From contig JALEMG010000050.1 in assembly GCA_022768375.1 (NCBI GenBank), positions 55,411-119,410 of the forward strand: DNA of 64,000 nt, read 5' to 3'. Below are positions 16,952 through 25,596 of the stretch, in pieces; position 1 is the stretch's first letter, and each line of letters opens with the position of its first letter. Position numbers and translations under genes: made by a program. The DNA comes from Lentisphaeria bacterium (GTDB taxonomy: Bacteria > Verrucomicrobiota > Lentisphaeria > Victivallales > Victivallaceae). The notes under the pieces were generated by a model, which was not told the DNA's origin, searched no databases, and saw only the letters and a program-made list of their open reading frames with translations.

Positions 16952-17592
16952 AGAAACCCCGCCTCCCGCAGCGTATCCATGGTGATCGCGGAAGTCGCCG
17001 CCGGGGATGCTTCCCGCAATTCGGTCTGACGCAGGATATACCGTCCCAACACGTCGAATTCCAGATTGACCGTGCCGCCCGCGTCCCGTTCCTCCAGCGC
17101 GGTCTCCCGGCGGGTCACCGGGATCAGCCGCACCGCGAAAAAATCCCTCCCCGTCTCCGCCACGGTAAGCGAGACGCCGTCCACGGCAATGCTGCCTTTG
17201 GTCACCACAAGCGGCGCGCATTCCGGCGCGAGCGCGATCCTCAGATCGAAGTCTCCATCCGGCAGTTTTCCGCACGCCAGCACCTTTGCCGCGGTATCCA
17301 CGTGCCCCTGCACGAGATGCCCGCCCAGCCGGTCGCCCAGTTTCAGCGCCCGTTCCAGATTGACGGCGGCGCCGAGGGGCAGAACGCCCAGATTGGTCCG
17401 GCGCAGACTCTCCCGCAGGGTGTGAAACGTCATCACTCCGCCGCGGGACGCTTCCAGCGTCAGACAGCACCCGTTCACCGCGATGCTTTCGCCGAACTCC
17501 AGGTCCGCCCACGCCGCATCCGGCCGCACGACCAGCGTGCCGCCGTCCCGGGCGACGATCCGCCCCGTGGCCTGAACCAAACCGGTAAACAT
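16948..17592 (-). CDS. ribE: riboflavin synthase, alpha subunit
   Basis: 214 residues from the ATG at 17590-17592, giving the invariant N-terminus MFTGLVQATG. Two lumazine-binding barrels are visible: GESIAVNGCCLTLE in the first, KGSIAVDGVSLTVAE in the second, with GHLVQGHVDTAAKV between. It converts two molecules of 6,7-dimethyl-8-ribityllumazine to riboflavin. It is one nt downstream of ribD, with ribH further upstream in the same block, so three riboflavin genes are co-directional. No FMN riboswitch is visible. Confidence 0.95.
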   Translation of the reverse strand: MFTGLVQATGRIVARDGGTLVVRPDAAWADLEFGESIAVNGCCLTLEASRGGVMTFHTLRESLRRTNLGVLPLGAAVNLERALKLGDRLGGHLVQGHVDTAAKVLACGKLPDGDFDLRIALAPECAPLVVTKGSIAVDGVSLTVAETGRDFFAVRLIPVTRRETALEERDAGGTVNLEFDVLGRYILRQTELREASPAATSAITMDTLREAGFL

Positions 17593-17593
17593 C

Positions 17594-18625
17594 TCACCAC
17601 TCCCGCAAATATCCGCTGACGGCGATGTCTTCTCCATAGTGCCTGACCGTCACATGGCGCAGCGGCCGCGCCGCGTCCATGCCTTCGGGAGCCGCGCCGC
17701 CCAGCACCGGAATGCTCTCCCGGCCGCCCAGCAGTTTGGGCGCGATGTGAAACTCCACCATATCCACCGCGTCCGCCCGCAGCGCCGCCGCCGCCAGTTC
17801 GCCGCCGCCCTCGATGAGAACGGCAACGCAGTTCCGGCGGCCCAGTTCCCGCAGGTAAGCGTCCCACGCCGCCGCGTCCGGCAGATCGACCGCTTCCGCC
17901 CGGCCGTCGGGGAAATACTCCTTCAAATCCGCGTCCGTCAGTGTGGACGAGACGATGATCCTCTGCGGCTGGCGCGCCCAGTTCTCCGGTTCGCGCACCG
18001 TCAGCAGCGGATGGTCCGAACGCAGCGTACCGCCGCCGATCATGATCGCGTCGGCCAGCCGCCGCAACTGCTGGACCCTTCTCCGCGCCTCCGGACCGGT
18101 GATCCAGCGGGATTCGCCGTCGGGAGTGGCGATCCTGCCGTCCAGCGTCATGGCCATTTTCAAAATCACGAAGGGCTTGCCGCTGGTGATCCAGCGGAAA
18201 AAATGACGGTTGAGATCACAGCATTCGCCGCTCTCCACGCCGCACACGACCTCCACTCCGGCGGCTCTCAACTGTTCCAGCCCCCGCCCGGCATGCTTCG
18301 GATTGGGGTCCAGCGCGCCGGCCACCACCCGGGCGATCCCGGCCTGGAGAATGGCTTCGGTGCACGGCGGCGTCCGCCCCCACGTCGAACACGGCTCCAG
18401 CGTGACGTAAAGCGTCGCTCCCGCCGCGTCGAATCCGTGCAGTTCCACATCGCGCAGGGCGTTGATCTCCGCGTGGGCTTCCCCGGCCTTACGGTGAAAC
18501 CCCCGGCCGATGACCGCGCCGTCCCTGACGATGACGCACCCCACCATGGGATTGGGATTGGTCAGCCCCCATCCCATCCGCGCCAGCGAGAGCGCTTCCC
18601 GCATGTATTCGGCATCCGTTTTCAT
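17594..18625 (-). CDS. ribD: bifunctional pyrimidine deaminase/reductase
   Basis: 343 residues. The N-terminal cytidine-deaminase-like zinc domain has HAEINAL and TLEPCSTWGRTPPC. The C-terminal reductase domain follows with LKMAMTLDGRIATPDGES, AIMIGGGTLRSDHP and VLIEGGGELAAAAL. It carries out the deamination and NADPH reduction steps between GTP cyclohydrolase II and lumazine synthase. The start overlaps the ftsY stop by 4 nt. Confidence 0.95.
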   Translation of the reverse strand: MKTDAEYMREALSLARMGWGLTNPNPMVGCVIVRDGAVIGRGFHRKAGEAHAEINALRDVELHGFDAAGATLYVTLEPCSTWGRTPPCTEAILQAGIARVVAGALDPNPKHAGRGLEQLRAAGVEVVCGVESGECCDLNRHFFRWITSGKPFVILKMAMTLDGRIATPDGESRWITGPEARRRVQQLRRLADAIMIGGGTLRSDHPLLTVREPENWARQPQRIIVSSTLTDADLKEYFPDGRAEAVDLPDAAAWDAYLRELGRRNCVAVLIEGGGELAAAALRADAVDMVEFHIAPKLLGGRESIPVLGGAAPEGMDAARPLRHVTVRHYGEDIAVSGYLREW

Positions 18626-19548
18626 TTCCGCTCCATGCCGAACAACGCGTCGGCGTAAAACTCCGGATCAAATTCCTGCAGATCTTCCGGCCGTTCGCCG
18701 AACCCGGCGAAAAACGTCGGCAGTCCGAACTCCTCGTGCAGCGCCACCGCCATGCCGCCGCGCCCGGTCCCGTCCAGTTTCGTCAGCACCAGCCCCGACA
18801 CGGCGGCGGTTTTGCCGAATTCCCGGGCCTGACTGATCACATTCGCGCCCAGCGACGCGTCCACGGTCAGCCACACCTCGTGCGGCGCTCCGGGCATCAC
18901 CTTGCCGATGGAACGGCAGATCTTGCCCAGTTCCGCCATCAGATCCTGCTGGTTGTGCTGGCGGCCCGCCGTGTCGATGATCAGAATATCCGCACGGCGG
19001 GCCCGCGCCGCCGTCGTCGCGTCGAATGCCACGCTGGCCGGGTCCGCGCCGTGTTTGGCGGCAACGACCTGGCAGCCGGTGCGTTCCCCCCACAACTGCA
19101 GTTGCTCCACCGCCGCCGCCCGAAACGTGTCGCAGGCTCCGAGAATGACCTTCTTGCCCGCGGCGCGCCACCTGGCGGCCAGTTTGCCGATGGTGGTGGT
19201 CTTGCCGCTGCCGTTGACGCCGACCATCAGGATCACCAGCGTCTCCCCCTCCGGGACCGTCCGGATCTCCCGCATCCCGCGCTTCAGGATCGCGGCCACC
19301 TCGTCCCGGGCCACGGCGACCAGATCCGCGTCGGTGGCGATCCCGCCCCGCTCGTAGCGGTCCCGGATGCCGTCCGTAACCTTTTTCGCCGCCGTCACGC
19401 CGAAATCCGCGGCGATCAGCATCGCCTCCAGATCGTCGAAACTTGCCTTCCCGTGGGCTTTGACCCCGGAAAACACCCCGGTCACCGCCCGGGAAAGTTT
19501 CGTCGCGCTCTTTTCCAGTCCGCGCTTGAATACGGAGAAAATGGACAT
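18622..19548 (-). CDS. ftsY: signal recognition particle receptor FtsY
   Basis: 308 residues from ATG 19546-19548, immediately after the nusB stop. SRP GTPase NG domain: GVNGSGKTTTIGKLA (G1), ACDTFRAAAVEQL, IIDTAGRQHN, LTKLDGTGRGG and the closing GFGERPEDLQEFDPEFYADALFG. It lacks the long acidic A domain of the E. coli protein; only about 20 residues precede the N domain. It docks SRP-ribosome complexes at the membrane for co-translational insertion. Confidence 0.95.
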   Translation of the reverse strand: MSIFSVFKRGLEKSATKLSRAVTGVFSGVKAHGKASFDDLEAMLIAADFGVTAAKKVTDGIRDRYERGGIATDADLVAVARDEVAAILKRGMREIRTVPEGETLVILMVGVNGSGKTTTIGKLAARWRAAGKKVILGACDTFRAAAVEQLQLWGERTGCQVVAAKHGADPASVAFDATTAARARRADILIIDTAGRQHNQQDLMAELGKICRSIGKVMPGAPHEVWLTVDASLGANVISQAREFGKTAAVSGLVLTKLDGTGRGGMAVALHEEFGLPTFFAGFGERPEDLQEFDPEFYADALFGMERK

Positions 19549-19549
19549 C

Positions 19550-20032
19550 TTAACGGGGTTCCTCCGCAAATTCCCGGTTCTTGATCGAATTCAGCACTCC
19601 GTTGATGAAGTTCCCCGCCTCCGCGCCGGAGAAATCCCTTGCGATCTCCACCGCCTCGTCGATGCTCACCACATGCGGCACCTCGGGGAATGCGAGCATC
19701 TCGGCCACCGCCACACGCATGATGTTCCGGTCCACCGGGGAAATCCGGTCCATGTCCCAGTTGTGGCAGTACTTGACGATGATCCCGTCGATCCGGCGCT
19801 GATCCAGCGCCACCGCCTCGTACAGTTTGACCGCGTACTCCCGCGCCCGCCGCGTGAGCCGGTTGTCCGCCAGTTTGAACTCGTCTTTCACCGACTCCAT
19901 GAAAACGTCGAAGGCCGCGGCTCCGGGCACTTCCCGCTTCAGTTCGCAACTGAACAGAAATTCCATCGCCAGTTCGCGCCCCAGCCGCTTGGAATGCGGC
20001 GCGGGAGCCTCGTGATCCGCCGCGTCACGCAT
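19550..20032 (-). CDS. nusB: transcription antitermination protein NusB
   Basis: 160 residues. The ATG at 20030-20032 overlaps the last codons of ribH by 8 nt and gives the normal family length. The helical RNA-binding fold is recognised by RELAMEFLFSCEL, ISPVDRNIMRVAVAEML, VPHVVSIDEAVEIARDFSG and the C-terminal NFINGVLNSI. With NusE it binds boxA RNA to prevent premature termination of rRNA transcripts. The ribH-nusB pairing is common among bacteria. Confidence 0.93.
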   Translation of the reverse strand: MRDAADHEAPAPHSKRLGRELAMEFLFSCELKREVPGAAAFDVFMESVKDEFKLADNRLTRRAREYAVKLYEAVALDQRRIDGIIVKYCHNWDMDRISPVDRNIMRVAVAEMLAFPEVPHVVSIDEAVEIARDFSGAEAGNFINGVLNSIKNREFAEEPR

Positions 20033-20510
20033 TTTCGATCGTCCGGGCCAGATTGACCATCTCGATCGCCGCCAGCGCGGCGTCAACCCCCTTGTTGCCG
20101 GCTTTGACGCCGCTGCGGGAAATCGCCTGCTCCAGATTGTCCGCCGTAATCATGCCGTACGTCACCGGCACGCCGTACTCGAACCCGAGTTGCGCCAGTC
20201 CTTTGGCCACTTCGGAGTTGATGTAGGAGGCGTGGGGCGTCTCGCCCTGAATGACCACGCCCAGCGCGATCACCGCGTCGTACTCCCTGCGCTCCAGCAT
20301 CTTTTTCACCGCAAACGGCACTTCGTAGGAACCGGGGACATACGCCACCGCGATGTCGGCGGGGTTTCCGCCGTGCCGGACGATGACATCCATCGCGCCG
20401 GAGAGCAGCCGATTCACCAGAAAATCATTGAATCGGGCGCAGACGATGCCGAGTTTCATCCCGGCGGCGTTGAGCGCCCCCTCGAAAATTTTGCCCGCGT
20501 TCTTGTCCAT
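20025..20510 (-). CDS. ribH: 6,7-dimethyl-8-ribityllumazine synthase
   Basis: 161 residues from ATG 20508-20510 with GAAAGGA upstream. Motifs: IVCARFNDFLVNRLLSGAM, VPGSYEVPFAVKKM, IALGVVIQGETPHASYI, GVPVTYGMITADN and NKGVDAALAAIEM. It condenses 3,4-dihydroxybutanone phosphate with the ribityl-aminopyrimidine. It follows pheT by 25 nt. Confidence 0.96.
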   Translation of the reverse strand: MDKNAGKIFEGALNAAGMKLGIVCARFNDFLVNRLLSGAMDVIVRHGGNPADIAVAYVPGSYEVPFAVKKMLERREYDAVIALGVVIQGETPHASYINSEVAKGLAQLGFEYGVPVTYGMITADNLEQAISRSGVKAGNKGVDAALAAIEMVNLARTIENA

Positions 20511-20535
20511 CGTGTGTAGTCCTTTCTCTTTCGCG

Positions 20536-22941
20536 TCACCGCAACTCCACATGCAACTCCGCCGCCAGCCGGGACCGCAGTTTTTCCACCGCCGCGTTGA
20601 CTTCGGCGTCCGTGAGCGTGCGCTCCCGGTTGCGGAAACTCAAACTGTAGGCCATGCTCCTGCGGCCGGATTTTTTCAGCGTCTCATCGACGAAGATGTC
20701 GAAAAGCCGCACCGATTCAAAATTCGGAACCCTGCACCGGCGGATGAACTCCGTCACCTCCCCGTTGGTCAGCGACTCGGGAGCGGTGAACGCGATATCC
20801 CGCGCCGTCCCGGGGTACTGGGCCAGCGGCCGGCACGTTTTCTCCACCCTGCCCGCGGCCGCCAGCAGCGGACCGACCTCGATCTGAGCGAAGAACACCG
20901 GCGCCGCGCCGCGCCACGACGCGGCCAGACGCGGATTCAATTCGCCGAGGATCCCGGCGGATTTTCCCTCCAGCATCAGCACCAGCGCATGCCCTTCCCG
21001 GCACCGGCCGTCCGGCTGTTCCGGGGCGGTCAGCCGGCAGTTGCGGATCGCCAGTTTCTCCAACAGGGTCTCCACCGCGCCCTTGATGTCGTAGAAATCG
21101 TACTTCTCCTCGCCGGCGGCGGAGAAAAGTTCCGGGTGCCGCCGACCGGTCAGCAGCAGCAGCAGTTCGTTGCGCTCCTCCGGAAACTTGGCCGGATTTT
21201 TGCAGAACGCCTTGTCCAGTTCAAACAGCCGCAGATCCCGGCTGCCCCTTGCGAAGTTGCGCCCGACGGTCCCCAGCATCTCGCCCAGCAGCCCCGGCCG
21301 CATCCAGCCGTTGTCCGGGGAGAGCGGATTGCTCAGTTCGATCAGGTCCGCTTTGGTGAACCGGCTGTCCGCCAGCGCGGACGCGCTGCCGACGATGCTG
21401 TAATGGACGCACTCGTCAAAGCCCATGCCGATCACCTCGTCCCGCAATCCGCGCAGGGGCGCGTAGGCATCCTCGCTGTCCGGGTGGCAGACTTTGCCCG
21501 TCACCGGGATCGCCGGGATCTTATCCAGTCCGTCGATCCGGGCGACCTCCTCGGCCAAATCCGCTTCCCGGGTCAAATCCAGCCGAAAGAGCGGCGCGGT
21601 CACCACGCACTCCGCGTCGGTGATGTCCGCGACCTGGAGACGCAGTTTGCGCAGAATATCCACGATCCGCTCGTTGCTCACCGCGGTCCCGATCAGTTTG
21701 CGGATGCGCTCGAAGCGGCACCGGATCACCGGTTCCGCCGGACGCGCGCCGACGACTTCCATCGGCGCGCTGGCCAGTTCGCCGCCGGCGGTCTCCAGAA
21801 TCAACTGGCACGCCCGCCGCGAGGCCAGTTCCGCCATGTCGAAGTCCACCCCCCGCTCGTACCGGTAACTCGCGTCGGTGGAAATGCCCAGTTCCCGGCT
21901 GGTCGCGCGGATCCGCGACGCCTTGAACACCGCGCTCTCCAGCAGGATCTCCGTCGTGCCCTCGTGGACCCCGGAGTGCTCCCCGCCCATGACCCCGGCC
22001 AGCGCCATCGGTTTCTCCGCGTCGGCGATGACCAGATACTTTTCGCTCAGGTCCAGCGTCCTGCCGTCCAGCAGCGTGAGTTTCTCCCCCGCTTTCGCCC
22101 GCCGGACGACCACCCGGCCCCCGGCCAGACGGGAACGGTCGAACGCATGGAGCGGCTGGCCCAGTTCCAGCATGACGAAGTTCGTCACGTCCACCACGTT
22201 GTTGATCGCCCGCAGTCCGACGCTCTCCAGACGTTCCCGGAGCCAGTCGGGAGATGGGCCGATCTTCACATTCCGGATCACCCGCCCGATGTACCGCGGG
22301 CACAACTCCCGATCCTCCACCGTCACCAACTCCGGGATCGCGGCCTCGCACTCCGGCACCGTGATCTCCGGCAGTTTCGCCGGGGTGGAGAGCAGACAGG
22401 ACACGTCCCGCGCCACGCCCCAGAGGGACAGACAGTCCGGACGGTTCGGCGTCACTTCCAGTTCGATCCGGGTGTCGCCGGGAAACAGCGCCGTCAGCGG
22501 CCGGCCCAGCGCCGTGTCCGGCGGCAGGATCATCAGTCCGTCGTTGTTCGCGGAGAGCCCCAGTTCGGCCTCGCTGCACATCATGCCGCTGGACTCCACG
22601 CCCCGCAGTTTCGACTTCTTGATCTTGAAGTCTCCCTCCGCCGTGTGAAACACCGTCCCGATCTTCGCCAGCGGTACGATCCTGCCCGCGTCGCAGTTCG
22701 GCGCGCCGCAGACGATCTGCAGTTCCTCGCCGCCGTCCGTCACCCGGCAGACCGACAGATGATCGCTGGCGGGATGGGGTTCCCGGGAGAGGATTTTCGC
22801 CGTCACCACTCCGGCGGGCACGGTGGAGGCCGATTCCACCTTTTCCACTTCAATGCCCGCCATCGTCAACCGGTCGCACAAATACGCGTCGTCGCAGTCC
22901 AGCGTCACGTAGTCACTCAGCCATTTTCTTGAAATATCCAT
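20536..22941 (-). CDS. pheT: phenylalanyl-tRNA synthetase, beta subunit
   Basis: 801 residues, full length. Order: N-terminal MDISRKWLSDYV, the tRNA-binding EMAP-like domain with HPASDHLSVCRV, B3/B4 editing region, B5, the catalytic-like B6/B7 part and the C-terminal anticodon-binding domain (QYPGTARDIAF ... RSMAYSLSFRNRERTLTDAEV). With PheS it forms the heterotetramer that charges tRNA-Phe. It starts 12 nt after pheS. Confidence 0.96.
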   Translation of the reverse strand: MDISRKWLSDYVTLDCDDAYLCDRLTMAGIEVEKVESASTVPAGVVTAKILSREPHPASDHLSVCRVTDGGEELQIVCGAPNCDAGRIVPLAKIGTVFHTAEGDFKIKKSKLRGVESSGMMCSEAELGLSANNDGLMILPPDTALGRPLTALFPGDTRIELEVTPNRPDCLSLWGVARDVSCLLSTPAKLPEITVPECEAAIPELVTVEDRELCPRYIGRVIRNVKIGPSPDWLRERLESVGLRAINNVVDVTNFVMLELGQPLHAFDRSRLAGGRVVVRRAKAGEKLTLLDGRTLDLSEKYLVIADAEKPMALAGVMGGEHSGVHEGTTEILLESAVFKASRIRATSRELGISTDASYRYERGVDFDMAELASRRACQLILETAGGELASAPMEVVGARPAEPVIRCRFERIRKLIGTAVSNERIVDILRKLRLQVADITDAECVVTAPLFRLDLTREADLAEEVARIDGLDKIPAIPVTGKVCHPDSEDAYAPLRGLRDEVIGMGFDECVHYSIVGSASALADSRFTKADLIELSNPLSPDNGWMRPGLLGEMLGTVGRNFARGSRDLRLFELDKAFCKNPAKFPEERNELLLLLTGRRHPELFSAAGEEKYDFYDIKGAVETLLEKLAIRNCRLTAPEQPDGRCREGHALVLMLEGKSAGILGELNPRLAASWRGAAPVFFAQIEVGPLLAAAGRVEKTCRPLAQYPGTARDIAFTAPESLTNGEVTEFIRRCRVPNFESVRLFDIFVDETLKKSGRRSMAYSLSFRNRERTLTDAEVNAAVEKLRSRLAAELHVELR

Positions 22942-22953
22942 CGTCAGCGCACC

Positions 22954-23973
22954 TCAAAATTGCTCCAGAAAGCGGACGTCGTTATCGTAAAGCAGCCGCA
23001 GGTCCGGAATCCGGTACCGCAGCATCGCCAGCCGTTCCAGCCCCAGTCCGAACGCGTACCCGCTCCAGACCTCCGGATCGTAGCCCACGTTTTTCAGCAC
23101 GTTGGGGTCCACCATGCCCGCGCCGGCGATCTCGATGTACCCGGAATTCTTGCAGACATTGCACCCCTTGCCGCCGCAGACCACGCAACTGAAGTCGTAT
23201 TCCACGCTCGGCTCGGTAAAGGGGAAAAAGTGGGGCCGCAGCCGGATTTTCACATCCTTGCCGAACATCTCCCACGCAAACGTCTGCAGCACGCTTTTCA
23301 AATCCGCCATGGAGAGGTCTTTGTCGATGCTCAACCCCTCGATCTGGTGAAAGTTCATCCCATGCGTGGCATCCGGGGTGTCCCGGCGGAACACCCGCCC
23401 CGGCGCGACGATGCGCACCGGCGGTTCGTGGGTCTCCATCACCCGGATCTGCACCGGACTGGTCTGGGAACGCAGAATCCGCCCGTCCGGGAAGTAGAAC
23501 GTATCCTTCGGGTCCCGGGACGGATGGTCGTCCGGGGTGTTCAGTGCGTCGAAGTTATGGTAGACGTCCTCGATCTCCGGCCCCTCCACCGCGACGAACC
23601 CCATGCGCCGGAACACCGAAACGCATTCGTCCGCCAGTTGGGTGATCGGATGCCGGTGTCCGACCCCGCTCCGGCGGCCGGGCAGCGTCAGGTCGATGGC
23701 GTCCCGGACCGTCCGGGCGCCGCCGCCCAGCCGGGCCGCGGCCGCTTCCAGCGCCTGCTGGATCCGCGTCCGCCCGGCGTTGAACGCGCTCCCGGCGGCC
23801 TTGCGCTCCTCCGGGGGGACGCTCCCCATCTTTTTGGACAATTCCGGGAACAACCCGTTGCGGCCGAGATATTCGATGCGCAACGCCTCCAGCGCGGCGG
23901 CGTCGGCGGCCTGCGCCGCCTTGCTCTCCGCGTCCGCCGCGGCGCGGTTCACCGCCTCCACGATCTCATTCAT
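22954..23973 (-). CDS. pheS: phenylalanyl-tRNA synthetase, alpha subunit
   Basis: 339 residues. An N-terminal coiled-coil arm (to about 90) leads into the class II catalytic core with HPITQLADECVSVFRRMGF, DDHPSRDPKDTFY, VFRRDTPDATHGMNFHQIEG and CGGKGCNVCKNSGYIEIAGAGMVDP (read in two parts). The C-terminal motif 3 is GLGLERLAMLRYRIPDLR. A GAGGA sequence precedes the start. It is separated from rplT by 329 bp carrying a terminator/attenuator-like hairpin. Confidence 0.96.
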   Translation of the reverse strand: MNEIVEAVNRAAADAESKAAQAADAAALEALRIEYLGRNGLFPELSKKMGSVPPEERKAAGSAFNAGRTRIQQALEAAAARLGGGARTVRDAIDLTLPGRRSGVGHRHPITQLADECVSVFRRMGFVAVEGPEIEDVYHNFDALNTPDDHPSRDPKDTFYFPDGRILRSQTSPVQIRVMETHEPPVRIVAPGRVFRRDTPDATHGMNFHQIEGLSIDKDLSMADLKSVLQTFAWEMFGKDVKIRLRPHFFPFTEPSVEYDFSCVVCGGKGCNVCKNSGYIEIAGAGMVDPNVLKNVGYDPEVWSGYAFGLGLERLAMLRYRIPDLRLLYDNDVRFLEQF

Positions 23974-24157
23974 AATCCATCCTCAAACAATTTGCACGTC
24001 CCAAACTCCGGCGGACGCTCCCGATCCCGGGTTCCCGTCCGGTCAAAAACCAAAGGCCCGGACTCAACACCGCCCGATTCTCCCGTCGGCGCGGTCAGCC
24101 GCCGTCCGCGTCCGGGGAAGCCCCCGGCGGCGGATCTCCTTTTTTCACTCTCCCGAT

Positions 24158-24205
24158 CAAACAAAAACAACTTGGAGCCGGTGAAGAAACGTCACCATCT
24201 CCAAG
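24158..24205 (-). terminator. terminator or attenuator between rplT and pheS
   Basis: On the minus strand CTTGGAG (24199-24205) pairs with CTCCAAG (24171-24177), with an inner GGTGA/TCACC stem and loop of seven, followed by TTGTTTTTGTTT. It lies about 100 nt after the rplT stop and 185 nt before pheS. The rest of 23974-24302 shows no convincing gene; a TTG-initiated 66-codon frame runs into the pheS start but has no family resemblance. Confidence 0.7.
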
Positions 24206-24302
24206 CTGTAAACTCCGGCATTTCCGGCGCTTCCGGCAAACCCCGGCGCCGCTCCCCGCGGGAGCGCTTCCGCGCCGGGATCCGCCTTCGCACCGCGCCG
24301 CC

Positions 24303-24653
24303 TCAGGCCTGGGTGACTTTCTCCACCAAGGCCTTAAATTCCGCCGGCTCGTGGACCGCGAGGTCGGCGAGGACTTTGCGGTTGAGCGCGATATTCGCCT
24401 TTTTCAGTCCGTTCATAAAGGTGCTGTAATTGACTTCCAGCGCCCGGCACGCCGCGTTGATGCGCACGATCCACAACTGACGGTACTGTTGCTTTTTCTG
24501 CTTGCGGCCCTGATAGGAGTGCACCAGCGCCTTGTCCACCGCGTCGTACGCGGTGCGGATGTTGCGGCTGGCGTTGCCGTAGAAACCTTTGGCCCGGGCA
24601 AGGACCATCTTCCGGCGTTTCCGGGAAGGAACTGCATAAGTCGTTCTGGCCAT
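24303..24653 (-). CDS. rplT: 50S ribosomal protein L20
   Basis: 116 residues, standard length. [46 protein letters not shown] and [21 protein letters not shown] (quoted in pieces) identify bL20. It is an early 23S assembly protein and, in several bacteria, an autorepressor of the infC-rpmI-rplT operon. It follows rpmI by 18 nt. Confidence 0.97.
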   Translation of the reverse strand: MARTTYAVPSRKRRKMVLARAKGFYGNASRNIRTAYDAVDKALVHSYQGRKQKKQQYRQLWIVRINAACRALEVNYSTFMNGLKKANIALNRKVLADLAVHEPAEFKALVEKVTQA

Positions 24654-24671
24654 TTTACCTCGCCTCCTCTC

Positions 24672-24872
24672 TCAAAGTCCGTACGGCAGCGCGACCTGAA
24701 TGCGGCGCTTCTCGGCGGGAGAAACGGCCCCATCCTGACGGAGACGGCGTTTGCGCTTGGCGTTTTTGCTGCTTTTGAGGTGACGCGCGCCCGCCTTGTG
24801 GTGGCGGAACGCCCCGGTGCCGGTCTGCTTCAGACGCTTCGCGGCGCACTTTCTGGTTTTGAGTTTCGGCAT
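24672..24872 (-). CDS. rpmI: 50S ribosomal protein L35
   Basis: 66 residues starting MPKLKTRKCAAKRLKQTGTG, the standard bL35 N-terminus, at ATG 24870-24872. An ATG nine bases upstream (MSTMPKL) lies too close to the AAAGGA ribosome-binding site. Basic throughout, ending RIQVALPYGL. It sits between infC and rplT as in most bacteria. Confidence 0.96.
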   Translation of the reverse strand: MPKLKTRKCAAKRLKQTGTGAFRHHKAGARHLKSSKNAKRKRRLRQDGAVSPAEKRRIQVALPYGL

Positions 24873-24985
24873 TGTTGACATCCTTTTCGTTTGATGTTTC
24901 CCGCCGGCCGGGTCAATGCTCCACCCGGCTCGGCGCGACGCCGTTTCCGGCGTCATAATCCATGATTCCCCTCCGGGAACCGACT

Positions 24986-25498
24986 TCAGTTTTTCGGCGC
25001 GAAGTTGACCGAAATATTCCGGCCCAGCAACTTCGGCTTGCCGTCGGCCTCCGCGTACGGAGCCAGCGCTTCGGACACTTTGGCCATGAGTTCAAAGGCC
25101 ATGTCCTGATGCGCCATTTCGCGCCCGCGGAGCGCCAGCGTCACTTTCAGCCGGAATTTCTTGTCCAGAAAATCCAGCGCCCGGCTGAGTTTCGTTTCAT
25201 AATCGTGCTGGTCGATGTTGATATGAAACTTGATCTCCTTGATCTTCTGAGCGGCGGTGTTCCTGCGCTGTGCTTTGAGATTCTTCTTTTGCTCGTAGCA
25301 CAACTTGCCGAAATTCATGATCCTGACCACCGGCGGATTGGACGAATCCGATACCAGAACCAGATCCTCCCCCGCCTCGGCCGCCAGTTCCTTCGCCCTG
25401 GCATACGGAACCACGCCCAGTTGTCCGCCATCGGAACCGATCAGGCGCACCTGACTCAACTGGACACTGTGATCATTGGGTTTCAACAACTTGGCGAT
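24986..25498 (-). CDS. infC: translation initiation factor IF-3, probable ATC start
   Basis: 170 residues if read from ATC at 25496-25498. The body is canonical: VRLIGSDGGQLGVVPYARA, SNPPVVRIMNFGKLCYEQKK, KEIKFHINIDQHDYETKL and VTLALRGREMAHQDM. No ATG or GTG lies in frame at the start. The GGAGG is 8 nt before ATC but 17 nt before the first in-frame TTG (25487-25489). Rare initiators (AUU in E. coli) are established for infC because IF-3 discriminates against them and so limits its own synthesis. TTG remains an alternative. Confidence 0.93.
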   Translation of the reverse strand: MAKLLKPNDHSVQLSQVRLIGSDGGQLGVVPYARAKELAAEAGEDLVLVSDSSNPPVVRIMNFGKLCYEQKKNLKAQRRNTAAQKIKEIKFHINIDQHDYETKLSRALDFLDKKFRLKVTLALRGREMAHQDMAFELMAKVSEALAPYAEADGKPKLLGRNISVNFAPKN

Positions 25499-25567
25499 AA
25501 GAACACCCTCCTCTCAAACCTGCTGATTTTTTCTCTTGACGCCGGTTTCCCGACATATCCGGGGTAT

Positions 25568-25596
25568 AATATATTACCAAATCACCTTATTGTCAA
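25568..25596 (-). promoter_or_regulatory. infC-operon promoter overlapping the thrS stop
   Basis: Minus strand: TTGACA (25591-25596), exactly 17 bp, TATATT (25568-25573). The thrS stop codon (25574-25576) lies within the spacer. The best -35 match in the window; it would transcribe infC-rpmI-rplT and onward independently of thrS. Confidence 0.75.

Noticed and set aside
16948..20510. FMN riboswitch for the riboflavin genes
   Set aside because: Intergenic spaces are at most about 25 nt and lie within an operon; no RFN-type element fits.
20353..22932. Long plus-strand frame opposite pheT
   Set aside because: Shadow of pheT/ribH; no homologous motifs, no ribosome-binding site.
23970..24170. 66-codon frame starting with TTG and running into the pheS start (ATGA)
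   Set aside because: No family resemblance, low-complexity Arg/Gly/Pro content and position within a terminator tail; noted only as part of the leader.
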